From Vicinamibacteraceae bacterium (GTDB lineage Bacteria > Acidobacteriota > Vicinamibacteria > Vicinamibacterales > JAFNAJ01): a DNA stretch of 35,963 nucleotides. Below, piece by piece: positions 9,765-16,880 of this stretch. Location of the stretch: the NCBI GenBank assembly GCA_023384595.1, contig JAHDVQ010000017.1:4480-40442 (forward strand), in the 5' to 3' direction. Below the pieces are notes generated by a model, which saw nothing but the letters and a program-made list of their open reading frames with translations, searched no databases and was not told the DNA's origin. Positions within the stretch are counted from its first letter, which is position 1; every line of letters starts with the position of its first letter. Both the position numbers and the translations under genes were made by a program.

Positions 9765-10486
9765 GGCGTCCTCCGCCCGCGGAGCGCCGAGCGCAGCACG
9801 ATGCGCCACGGTGTGAGCGCCGATTCGACGACGATGCCCGTCGAGAGCTTCGACTGCCCGGCCCGGCGCTCGACGAACACGATGGGCACTTCGCCAATCC
9901 GGCAGCCGGCGCGATGGGCCTCGTACAGCACTTCGACCAGGAAAGCGTAGCCCTCCGACACGATGCCGTCGAAGCGCACGCGGTGGAGCGCCTCGCGCCG
10001 CCAGCACCGGAATCCGCTCGTGCAGTCGCGCACGGGCAAGCGGGTCACGGCGTGGATGTAGCGGTTGGCGAACGTGCTCAGCACCAGCCGGTGAAGCGGC
10101 CAGTTCACGACGCTCACGCCCTGCAGGTAGCGCGAGCCGATCACGAGGTCGTGACCGGCGGCGGCCGCCGCGACGAGCGCGGGAAGCGCCGCCGGATCGT
10201 GCGACAGGTCGGCGTCCATCTGGCAGACGTAGTCGGCGTGGCCCCGCGCGGCACGCTGCAGCCCCTCGATGTACGACCGCCCGAGCCCGCGCCGCCCGGT
10301 GCGGTGCAGGACCTCGACGCGTCCCGGGTGCGCGAGGGCCAGCGCGTCGGCGACCTCGCCCGTGCCGTCCGGCGAGCCATCGTCGATGACCATCACGCGG
10401 TAGCCGTCGAGCGCCATGATGGCCCCGACGAGCACCGGCAGGTTCTCGCGCTCGTTGTACGTGGGGACGAGCACGAGCACGCTCAC
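9761..10486 (-). CDS. Glycosyltransferase family 2, dolichol/polyprenol monophosphomannose synthase-like
   Basis: VSVLVLVPTYNERENLPVLVGAIMALDGYRVMVIDDGSPDGTGEVADALA...DYVCQMDADLSHDPAALPALV...GSRYLQGVSVVNWPLHRLVLSTFANRYIHAVTRLPVRDCTSGFRCWRREAL: canonical DPM1-type. GTG at 10486 in a GTGA overlap. Confidence 0.93.
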   Translation of the reverse strand: MSVLVLVPTYNERENLPVLVGAIMALDGYRVMVIDDGSPDGTGEVADALALAHPGRVEVLHRTGRRGLGRSYIEGLQRAARGHADYVCQMDADLSHDPAALPALVAAAAAGHDLVIGSRYLQGVSVVNWPLHRLVLSTFANRYIHAVTRLPVRDCTSGFRCWRREALHRVRFDGIVSEGYAFLVEVLYEAHRAGCRIGEVPIVFVERRAGQSKLSTGIVVESALTPWRIVLRSALRGRRTP

Positions 10487-11817
10487 GGCGCCACCTCGCG
10501 CGGACGCCCGAGCCAGACCGACGCGAACACGGCGAGGGCGGGATCCACGATCGGGATGCGGAACCGCTCCTGCGGCAGGAAGAGGATGGACGCGGCGATG
10601 GTGGACGCGACGAGCAGCAGCAGCGTCACCGGCGGCGCCGCCGACGCGAGCGCGCGCCGGGCGCCGGCCACGGCCAGGGGCAGCAGCAGCAGGTACGGCA
10701 CGACCGACGCCGCGAGGTAGAGCGGCGAGTGCAGGCGGTACGAGGGGCCGATCGGCACGACCGTGAAGAACGCCTTGCGCGCGAGGAGCCAGAGCCACGC
10801 CACCGGCTCGGCGCGAATCCAGGCGAAGGCCTCGCGGTAGTAGACCTGTTCGAGCGCCTCGGGCGACAGACCCGGATGCCGTGCCCTCAAGGCGAGGTTG
10901 GCTTCCTTGATGGCCGGATTGGCCGCCATGTCGCCTTCGCCGATCGCAAGCGGGTGGTTGCCCGTCCAGAACGTCACGCCGCCCTCCGACGCGATGATGA
11001 CGGGCCGCTCGTAGACCGACAGGTTGCGCAGCGTCCACGGGGCGATGGCCGCGGCGGTGGCGGCAACGAAGAGGGCGGCGCCCAGCCAGCGGCGGCGCCA
11101 GAGCAGCCAGCCCGCGACGAGCGGGACGGCGAACACCGTGGACGGGCGCACGAGCGCCGCCACGCCGCACAGGAGGCCGCCTGCCGCCAGGCGCAGGGTG
11201 TCGTGCGCGGCAGGCTGGCGTCCCCGCGCGACGGCTCCGGTGCTCGCCCCGCCGCCCGCGCGATGCCGCCGGTCGAGCGCGCCGCCGAGCACCAGGGCGA
11301 GCGAGAGGACGATGGGCACATACAGCGCCTCGCTCAGCGCGTAGGCCGCAATCCAGGTGAGCGCGGGGTGCAGGGCCACGACCCAGGCCGCGATGGCTCC
11401 GGCGCGATGGCCGCCGGCCCGCCGTGCGAGCGCGGCGCCGAGCGGCACGGCGAGCACCGCGACCAGGCACTGCGCGATCTTGATGGCGGCGGGCACGTCC
11501 GGCGGATACCGCCCCTCGCGCAACTCCGGACTGAACCGGGTGAGGGGCGCGAGGAAGGCGGGGTAGAGCGGCGCCCGGCCGAACGTGTCGGCGCGTTCGT
11601 GGCGCGGTTCCGCCGGCAGGTCGGACTCGAAGCCGCGGCCCTGCGCGAGGTTGGCCCCGAGCGCCAGGTACTCGCGCTCGTCGTGCGTGAGCGGCTTTCC
11701 CTGCCAGTAGCCGAGCGCGAAGGCGAGCCGCAGCACCAGGCCGACGGCCACCGCCGCCATGACGGCCCGCCGCGCCGCCCGCGCCGCGTCGCCGCTGCTG
11801 CTGCTGCGCGTGCTCAC
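10483..11817 (-). CDS. GT39/ArnT-like (GT-C) membrane glycosyltransferase
   Basis: RLAFALGYWQGKPLTHDEREYLALGANLAQGRGFESDLPAEP...GRAPLYPAFLAPL and multiple TM helices; typical PMT_2/dolichyl-phosphate-mannose-protein mannosyltransferase-like N-terminus. Confidence 0.82.
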   Translation of the reverse strand: MSTRSSSSGDAARAARRAVMAAVAVGLVLRLAFALGYWQGKPLTHDEREYLALGANLAQGRGFESDLPAEPRHERADTFGRAPLYPAFLAPLTRFSPELREGRYPPDVPAAIKIAQCLVAVLAVPLGAALARRAGGHRAGAIAAWVVALHPALTWIAAYALSEALYVPIVLSLALVLGGALDRRHRAGGGASTGAVARGRQPAAHDTLRLAAGGLLCGVAALVRPSTVFAVPLVAGWLLWRRRWLGAALFVAATAAAIAPWTLRNLSVYERPVIIASEGGVTFWTGNHPLAIGEGDMAANPAIKEANLALRARHPGLSPEALEQVYYREAFAWIRAEPVAWLWLLARKAFFTVVPIGPSYRLHSPLYLAASVVPYLLLLPLAVAGARRALASAAPPVTLLLLVASTIAASILFLPQERFRIPIVDPALAVFASVWLGRPREVAP

Positions 11818-11818
11818 C

Positions 11819-12679
11819 TCACCGGCGCCCTTCCGCCCTCAGGGCGGAGATCTGCTCGGATACGAGCCCGACGAGGAAGACCACGACCGAGAACATGAGC
11901 AGCAGCACCGCGCCGTTGGGGATCTTCCGCGTGACGGCCACGCCCCAGAGGCCGTACCCCGTGCCGAGCAGGAACGCCGCGACGGCAATCGGCAGGAAGA
12001 TGCGCAGCGGGCTGAAGATGGTGATCACCCGCAGCAGGATGAGAAAGAACTTGACCCCGTCGCGCGCCAGCCGGATCTTCGACCGGCCCACACGGCGCCC
12101 CGCCTCGATCGGCTCGAACATCACGTTGTGGCCGGCCTTGATGAAGGCGAGCGTCAGCGTGGTGGGCGACGAGAAGCCGTTGGGCAGCAGGTGGAGGAAC
12201 TCGGCGGCGTACTCGCGCCGCATGCCGCGGAAGCCCGACGTCAGATCGGGAATGGGCCGGCTCGTGAGGTAGCTCGCCAGCCCGTTCAGCAGGGTGTTGC
12301 CGACGCGCCGCGCCAGCGTCGCCTGCGACTGCCCCGACCGCGCGCCGACGACGAGATCGTAGTCGCCGAGCGGCGCGATCACCCGCGCGATGTCGGCTGG
12401 CGCGTGCTGCCCGTCGCCGTCCATGATGACGACGAACTCCCCCGTGGCGTACCGGAGCCCGGTCTTGACCGAGGCGCCGTTGCCCTTGTTGTACGGATGG
12501 CGCAAGACGATCGCGCCCGCCGCCCGCGCCTCGGCCGCCGTCGCATCGCTCGATCCGTCGTCGATGACGACGATCTCGTGCCACGGGCCGTGCGCGGCCA
12601 CGGCCCGCACCACCTCGCCGATGACCTCGCCCTCGTTGAAGGCGGGAATGAGAATGGAGACCGCCCGCGGCTCGGCCAC
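11819..12679 (-). CDS. Glycosyltransferase family 2 with C-terminal TM segments (DPM/GtrB-like)
   Basis: VSILIPAFNEGEVIGEVVRAVAAHGPWHEIVVIDDGSSDATAAEARAAGAIVLRHPYNKGNGASVKTGLRYATGEFVVIMDGDGQHAP...PDLTSGFRGMRR; two hydrophobic C-terminal segments. Confidence 0.92.
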   Translation of the reverse strand: MAEPRAVSILIPAFNEGEVIGEVVRAVAAHGPWHEIVVIDDGSSDATAAEARAAGAIVLRHPYNKGNGASVKTGLRYATGEFVVIMDGDGQHAPADIARVIAPLGDYDLVVGARSGQSQATLARRVGNTLLNGLASYLTSRPIPDLTSGFRGMRREYAAEFLHLLPNGFSSPTTLTLAFIKAGHNVMFEPIEAGRRVGRSKIRLARDGVKFFLILLRVITIFSPLRIFLPIAVAAFLLGTGYGLWGVAVTRKIPNGAVLLLMFSVVVFLVGLVSEQISALRAEGRR

Positions 12680-12680
12680 G

Positions 12681-13652
12681 TCACTCGCTCCAGGGCTCGC
12701 CGGTGCGCGGCTCGCCGGTTTCGAGCTTCCGCACGCGGTACACGAGTTCCTCGATGAGCTTCCGGCTGCCGGCGATGAGATCGGCCACGAGCCCGATCAG
12801 GATGATCTGGAAGCCCACGATCATCAGCACCGCCGACAGGATGAGCGACTGGAGGTGCCCGTAGCCGGTGCCGTTGATGTAGAAGTACAGGAAGCGCAGC
12901 GAGACCAGAAAGCCGGCGGCGAAGATGAGCCCGCCGATGTACGAGAACACCTTCAGCGGCTCGTGCGAGGCGTAGATCCGCACGATGATCGCCGTCGACT
13001 TCTTGATGTAGCCCGGGATGCTGTCGAAGAGCCGCGACTCCCGCGTCCGCGGGTTGGTGCGCACCTCGACGTGGGCCACGGCCATCCGCCGCTTGCCGGC
13101 CTGGATGATCGACTCGAGCGTGTAGGAGAACTCCGAGACGATCGTCATCCGGAGCGCCGCCTCGCGCGTGTAGGCACGGAAGCCGCTGGTCGTGTCGGGC
13201 ACCTGCGTGCCCGAGACCTGCCGCACCACCCACGACCCGAGCCGCTGGAGCGACTTCTTGGTCGGCGACATCTCCGAGACGTCGCGGATGTTGCGGTCGC
13301 CGATGCAGATGTCGGCGCGCCCGGCGAGCAGCGGCTCGAGCAGTCGCGGGATGTCCGCCCCCCAATACTGATTGTCGGCATCCGTGTTGACGATGTAGTC
13401 CGCGCCCAGCTTCAGCGCCATGTCGACGCCGGCGGTGAAGGCGGCGGCCAGCCCCTTGTTGCGCCGGAACCGCACGATGTGGTGCACCCCGTGCGCGCGC
13501 GCCACCTCCGAGGTCCTGTCGGTGGACCCGTCGTCGATGACCAGCGTCTCGATGACGTCGATGCCCGGGATGCTCCGCGGCAGATCGGCGAGCGTGGCCG
13601 GCAGCGTTTCGGCCTCGTTGAGGCACGGGATCTGGATGATCAGCTTCGTCAC
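12681..13652 (-). CDS. Glycosyltransferase family 2 with C-terminal TM segments (GtrB/DPM-like)
   Basis: TKLIIQIPCLNEAETLPATLADLPRSIPGIDVIETLVIDDGSTDRTSEVARAHGVHHIVRFRRNKGLAAAFTAGVDMALKLGADYIVNTDADNQYWG...; GTG at 13652 overlaps the upstream stop (GTGA). Confidence 0.92.
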   Translation of the reverse strand: MTKLIIQIPCLNEAETLPATLADLPRSIPGIDVIETLVIDDGSTDRTSEVARAHGVHHIVRFRRNKGLAAAFTAGVDMALKLGADYIVNTDADNQYWGADIPRLLEPLLAGRADICIGDRNIRDVSEMSPTKKSLQRLGSWVVRQVSGTQVPDTTSGFRAYTREAALRMTIVSEFSYTLESIIQAGKRRMAVAHVEVRTNPRTRESRLFDSIPGYIKKSTAIIVRIYASHEPLKVFSYIGGLIFAAGFLVSLRFLYFYINGTGYGHLQSLILSAVLMIVGFQIILIGLVADLIAGSRKLIEELVYRVRKLETGEPRTGEPWSE

Positions 13653-14695
13653 GCCGTCCCCGCCAGTTTCTCGACCACGCCGTCCCACGTAATGCCCTGC
13701 GCCCGCGCGCGTCCCGCCTCGCCGAGCGCCGCGGCCGCGCGGCGGTTCGCCCCGAGACGGTTGATCGCGTCGGCGAGCGCCTCGGGCTGCGGCTCCGTCA
13801 CCGCCCCGTTCTCGCCGTCGACGACGAACTCGAGCGGTCCGCCGGCGTCGGTCGTCGTCACGACGGGCTTGCCGGCCAGGAAGGCCTCGAGCGTCACGTA
13901 ACCGAGGTCCTCGTCGAACGGGGTGTAGACGACGGCGAGCGCGCCGGCATAGAGCTCGAGCACGCGGTCATCGTCGACGCTGCCCAGGAACTCGACGCGG
14001 TCGGCCACCCCCAGCTCTCCGGCGAGCGCTTCCATGGCCTGGCGCTGCGTCCCGTCACCGACGACGACCAGACGCGTCGGCGGATCGACGAGCGGCATCG
14101 CCCGCACGGCCAGGTCGACGCGCTTGACGCTCTCGATGCGCGCCACCGTGAACACGTAGTCGCCGGACGGACCCGGATGGAGCCGCGGCGCGAGCCGTGG
14201 GGGATGATACAGCGGTTCGGCGTCGAGCCCGTTGAACCGACGGAGCCGCTCCGAGATGTTCCGCGAGATCGCGAAGCGGCGCCGGCACTCCCCGAGCATC
14301 TCGCGATCCAGCTCCATCAGCCGCTGCCGCAGGCCCACGTCCTCCTCGACGTGCGCGAAGTCGCTGAACGGCGTGTCGCACAGCTCGTAGGCCGCGCGGT
14401 ACTGGTGCATCAGCCACGCCACCTTGTGGGGATGCCGCACGAAATAGGTCGGGAACTTGGTGGCGACGACGAGGTCGATGGGACGGCCGCTGCTCTCGCT
14501 CAGGTCGAGCAGCCGCCAGGCCGCCGCGTGCGCCAGGATCTCGTCCTTCGGATACCACTTGAAGGGGACGCTCACGAGCTCCGTGTCGTAGCCGTGTTCG
14601 CGAAACGCGCGCACCGCTTCGCGCACCATGAACTCGGCGCCGCCGCGCACGAACGGCACCTGGGCTTCGCAGACGAGCACCGTTCTGATCGACAT
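13649..14695 (-). CDS. Glycosyltransferase family 4
   Basis: MSIRTVLVCEAQVPFVRGGAEFMVREAVRAFREHGYDTELVSVPFKWYPKDEI...VARIESVKRVDLAVRAMPLV...YTPFDEDLGYVTLEAFLAGKPVVTTTDAGGPLEFVVDGENG. Confidence 0.93.
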   Translation of the reverse strand: MSIRTVLVCEAQVPFVRGGAEFMVREAVRAFREHGYDTELVSVPFKWYPKDEILAHAAAWRLLDLSESSGRPIDLVVATKFPTYFVRHPHKVAWLMHQYRAAYELCDTPFSDFAHVEEDVGLRQRLMELDREMLGECRRRFAISRNISERLRRFNGLDAEPLYHPPRLAPRLHPGPSGDYVFTVARIESVKRVDLAVRAMPLVDPPTRLVVVGDGTQRQAMEALAGELGVADRVEFLGSVDDDRVLELYAGALAVVYTPFDEDLGYVTLEAFLAGKPVVTTTDAGGPLEFVVDGENGAVTEPQPEALADAINRLGANRRAAAALGEAGRARAQGITWDGVVEKLAGTA

Positions 14696-14737
14696 CGTGA
14701 GGGTCGGCCGGTTCCTGACGTGATCCGGCGCCTGGCC

Positions 14738-15826
14738 TTAGGTGGCGAACCGGAAGTTAATGATGTCGCCGTCGGCGACGATGTACTCCTTGCCCTCGAG
14801 CCGGACCTCGCCGTGCTCGCGGCAGTGCGCCATCGACCCGCGGGCCACCAGGCGATCGTAGGCGACGACCTCGGCCCTGATGAAGCCCCGCTGGATGTCG
14901 CTGTGGATCTCGCCCGCCGCATCCTGCGCCGGCGTGCCGTGCGGGATCGACCACGCCCGGCACTCGTCCTCGCCCACGGTGAAGAACGACATGTACCCGA
15001 GCAGGTCGTAGCTCGCCCGGATGACCCGATCGAGGCCCGATTCGGCAAGCCCGAGGTCGGCCATGAAGACCGCGGCGTCTGCGGGCTCGAGCTCCGAGAT
15101 CTCGAGCTCGATCTTGGCGCACAGCGGCACCGCCTTCGCGCCGGCGCGCGCGAGGAACTCGCCGAGGCCCGCCGCCTCGACGGCGCCGTCGAGCGAACCC
15201 ATCTCGCCTTCATCGACGTTCAGCACCACCAGCAGCGGCTTGGCCGAGAGGAACTGGAACCCCCGCAGCCGCTTGCGATCGTCAGCGGCAAGGTCCACGA
15301 GACGCAGCGGCCGCCCGTCCTCGAGCGCCGCCTTCGCCTGGACGAGCAGCTGGTGCTCACGCCGCAGTTCGTCGGTGGCCGCCTTCTTCAGGTCCTTCTC
15401 GAGCCGCTCCAGCCGCTTCTCGACGACGACGAGGTCGGCCAGCAGCAGCTCCTCCTCCATCGTCTGGGCGTCGCGGGCCGGATCGATGGGGCCCTGCGCG
15501 TGCGGCACGCTCTCGTCGCGAAAGGCCCGCACCACGTGCAGCAGCGCGTCGGCGTTGCGGAACGGGGCGACGTCGAGCAGGTCCTTCGCCCCGCCGCCGT
15601 GCCCGCCCGCGAGATCGACGAACTCCACGGTGGCCGGCGCCCGCTTGCGCGGGTTGTACATGGCGGTGAGGCGATCGAGGCGCTCGTCGGGCACCCGCGA
15701 GATCCCGACGTTGGCTTCGAGCTTTCCCTGGTGCCCGGGCCGCGCGCCTTCGCGCGCGCTCGTCATGAGGCGGAACAGGGTCGTCTTTCCGGTCGAGGGG
15801 TAGCCGATGAGGCCTGCGCGCAGCAT
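14738..15826 (-). CDS. ychF: YchF-like (OLA1/DUF933, Obg-family) GTPase/ATPase, divergent subtype
   Basis: MLRAGLIGYPSTGKTTLFRLM...ATVEFVDLAGG...LLVVLNVDEGEM...AGEIHSDIQRGFIRAEVVAYDRLV...EGKEYIVADGDIINFRFAT: the C-terminal TGS-like YchF tail is clear. Start chosen at MLRAG by alignment to E. coli YchF as I remember it. Confidence 0.88.
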   Translation of the reverse strand: MLRAGLIGYPSTGKTTLFRLMTSAREGARPGHQGKLEANVGISRVPDERLDRLTAMYNPRKRAPATVEFVDLAGGHGGGAKDLLDVAPFRNADALLHVVRAFRDESVPHAQGPIDPARDAQTMEEELLLADLVVVEKRLERLEKDLKKAATDELRREHQLLVQAKAALEDGRPLRLVDLAADDRKRLRGFQFLSAKPLLVVLNVDEGEMGSLDGAVEAAGLGEFLARAGAKAVPLCAKIELEISELEPADAAVFMADLGLAESGLDRVIRASYDLLGYMSFFTVGEDECRAWSIPHGTPAQDAAGEIHSDIQRGFIRAEVVAYDRLVARGSMAHCREHGEVRLEGKEYIVADGDIINFRFAT

Positions 15827-15864
15827 GGCAGAACTCGGAATCGTAGCACGGGCGGCAGCCCGCG

Positions 15865-15912
15865 AGCGGATCGCGAAACCTAAAGCCAAGCGGATCGCGA
15901 GCCCTAACGCCA
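15865..15912. repeat. Two tandem 24-bp direct repeats (AGCGGATCGCGAaaCCTAAaGCCA / AGCGGATCGCGAgcCCTAAcGCCA; 21/24 identical)
   Basis: Direct reading at 15865-15888 and 15889-15912, upstream of the ychF start. Confidence 0.9.
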
Positions 15913-16020
15913 AGTCGAGGGAATCGCCTTCCGGCGGCCCTTTTGTTCACGCGCCGGACGACTATCGCGTCCAGGCGGTCGCCGGCCCGGCCCTTCCAGA
16001 CTCCTGCCCGCGATGGCGGG

Positions 16021-16050
16021 ATGCGGCAAGATGCGGCAACGCGAGGCAAC
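16021..16050. repeat. Three 10-bp-phased direct repeats (ATGCGGCAAG, ATGCGGCAAC, GCGAGGCAAC)
   Basis: Direct reading; located in the divergent ychF / PEP-CTERM intergenic region. Confidence 0.8.
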
Positions 16051-16213
16051 CGCCCAGGCCACGGGCAGCCCGCGTGGCGAATTCCGGCCGGAAAACGCGC
16101 AGCGCCTTGTCGTGGACGCCTGACGCGCCCCGTGGGCCCTCCCGGCGGGAGGCCAGCTTGCACCCGGCATCGGCACCACGCCCACGAGGGGTGTGGCGAG
16201 TCGGGAGGCAATC

Positions 16214-16867
16214 ATGATTCGTGCAGTCAAACCCGTAGTGATGACGGCCTGCCTGCTGCTGGCGGCAAGCGCCATGGGCGCGCCCATCCAGGGGGTCTCG
16301 GTCGCGTCGGTGAGCTCCGAGTTCACGGCATTCGGATGGGATCTTGGCGCGGTCCACACGGTGGACGGCAGCGGATTGAGCGGCGGTACGCACGCGCAAC
16401 TGGTCTATCCCGGCGGCACCTCATGGCAGACGATCTCGCAGACCGGCACCGGCGAGATCGTCTTCGACCTTGGCACCACCTACGACCTCGGCACCGTCCA
16501 TGTGTGGAACCTGAACTTCTATGCGCCCTACAACGGCCGGGGCGCCAGGGACGTCAGGATCTCGACCTCGCTCGACCTCCTGGACTGGAATCTGGAGGGG
16601 ACCGTGCAGTTCGCGATGGCCACAGGACTCGATGGCGATCCGGGGTTCGACCTGGACGCGACGGCCTGGTCGCTTGCGCGCTACGTCCGCTTCGAGATCC
16701 TCAGCAACTTCGGTTCCGACGACAACGCCGGCCACGTGGGCCTGTCCGAGGTGCAGTTCTTCAGGGCCGACACCGGAGACGACCCGTCGGTGCCCGAACC
16801 CTGGACCGTATCGCTCCTCGGGATGGGTCTCCTCGGGCTCTGCCGGCTGCGACGACGCGGGCGCTGA
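16214..16867 (+). CDS. Secreted discoidin (F5/8 type C)-like protein with PEP-CTERM sorting signal
   Basis: Signal peptide MIRAVKPVVMTACLLLAASAMGAP; beta-rich domain GTGEIVFDLGTTYDLGTVHVWNLNFYAP...ARDVRISTS...ARYVRFEILSNFGSDDNAGHVGLSEVQFF; C-terminus VPEPWTVSLLGMGLLGLCRLRRRGR (PEP motif, TM, Arg tail). SD-like GGGAGG upstream of ATG 16214. Confidence 0.85.
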   Translation: MIRAVKPVVMTACLLLAASAMGAPIQGVSVASVSSEFTAFGWDLGAVHTVDGSGLSGGTHAQLVYPGGTSWQTISQTGTGEIVFDLGTTYDLGTVHVWNLNFYAPYNGRGARDVRISTSLDLLDWNLEGTVQFAMATGLDGDPGFDLDATAWSLARYVRFEILSNFGSDDNAGHVGLSEVQFFRADTGDDPSVPEPWTVSLLGMGLLGLCRLRRRGR

Positions 16868-16880
16868 GCTGGTTGGCCCC

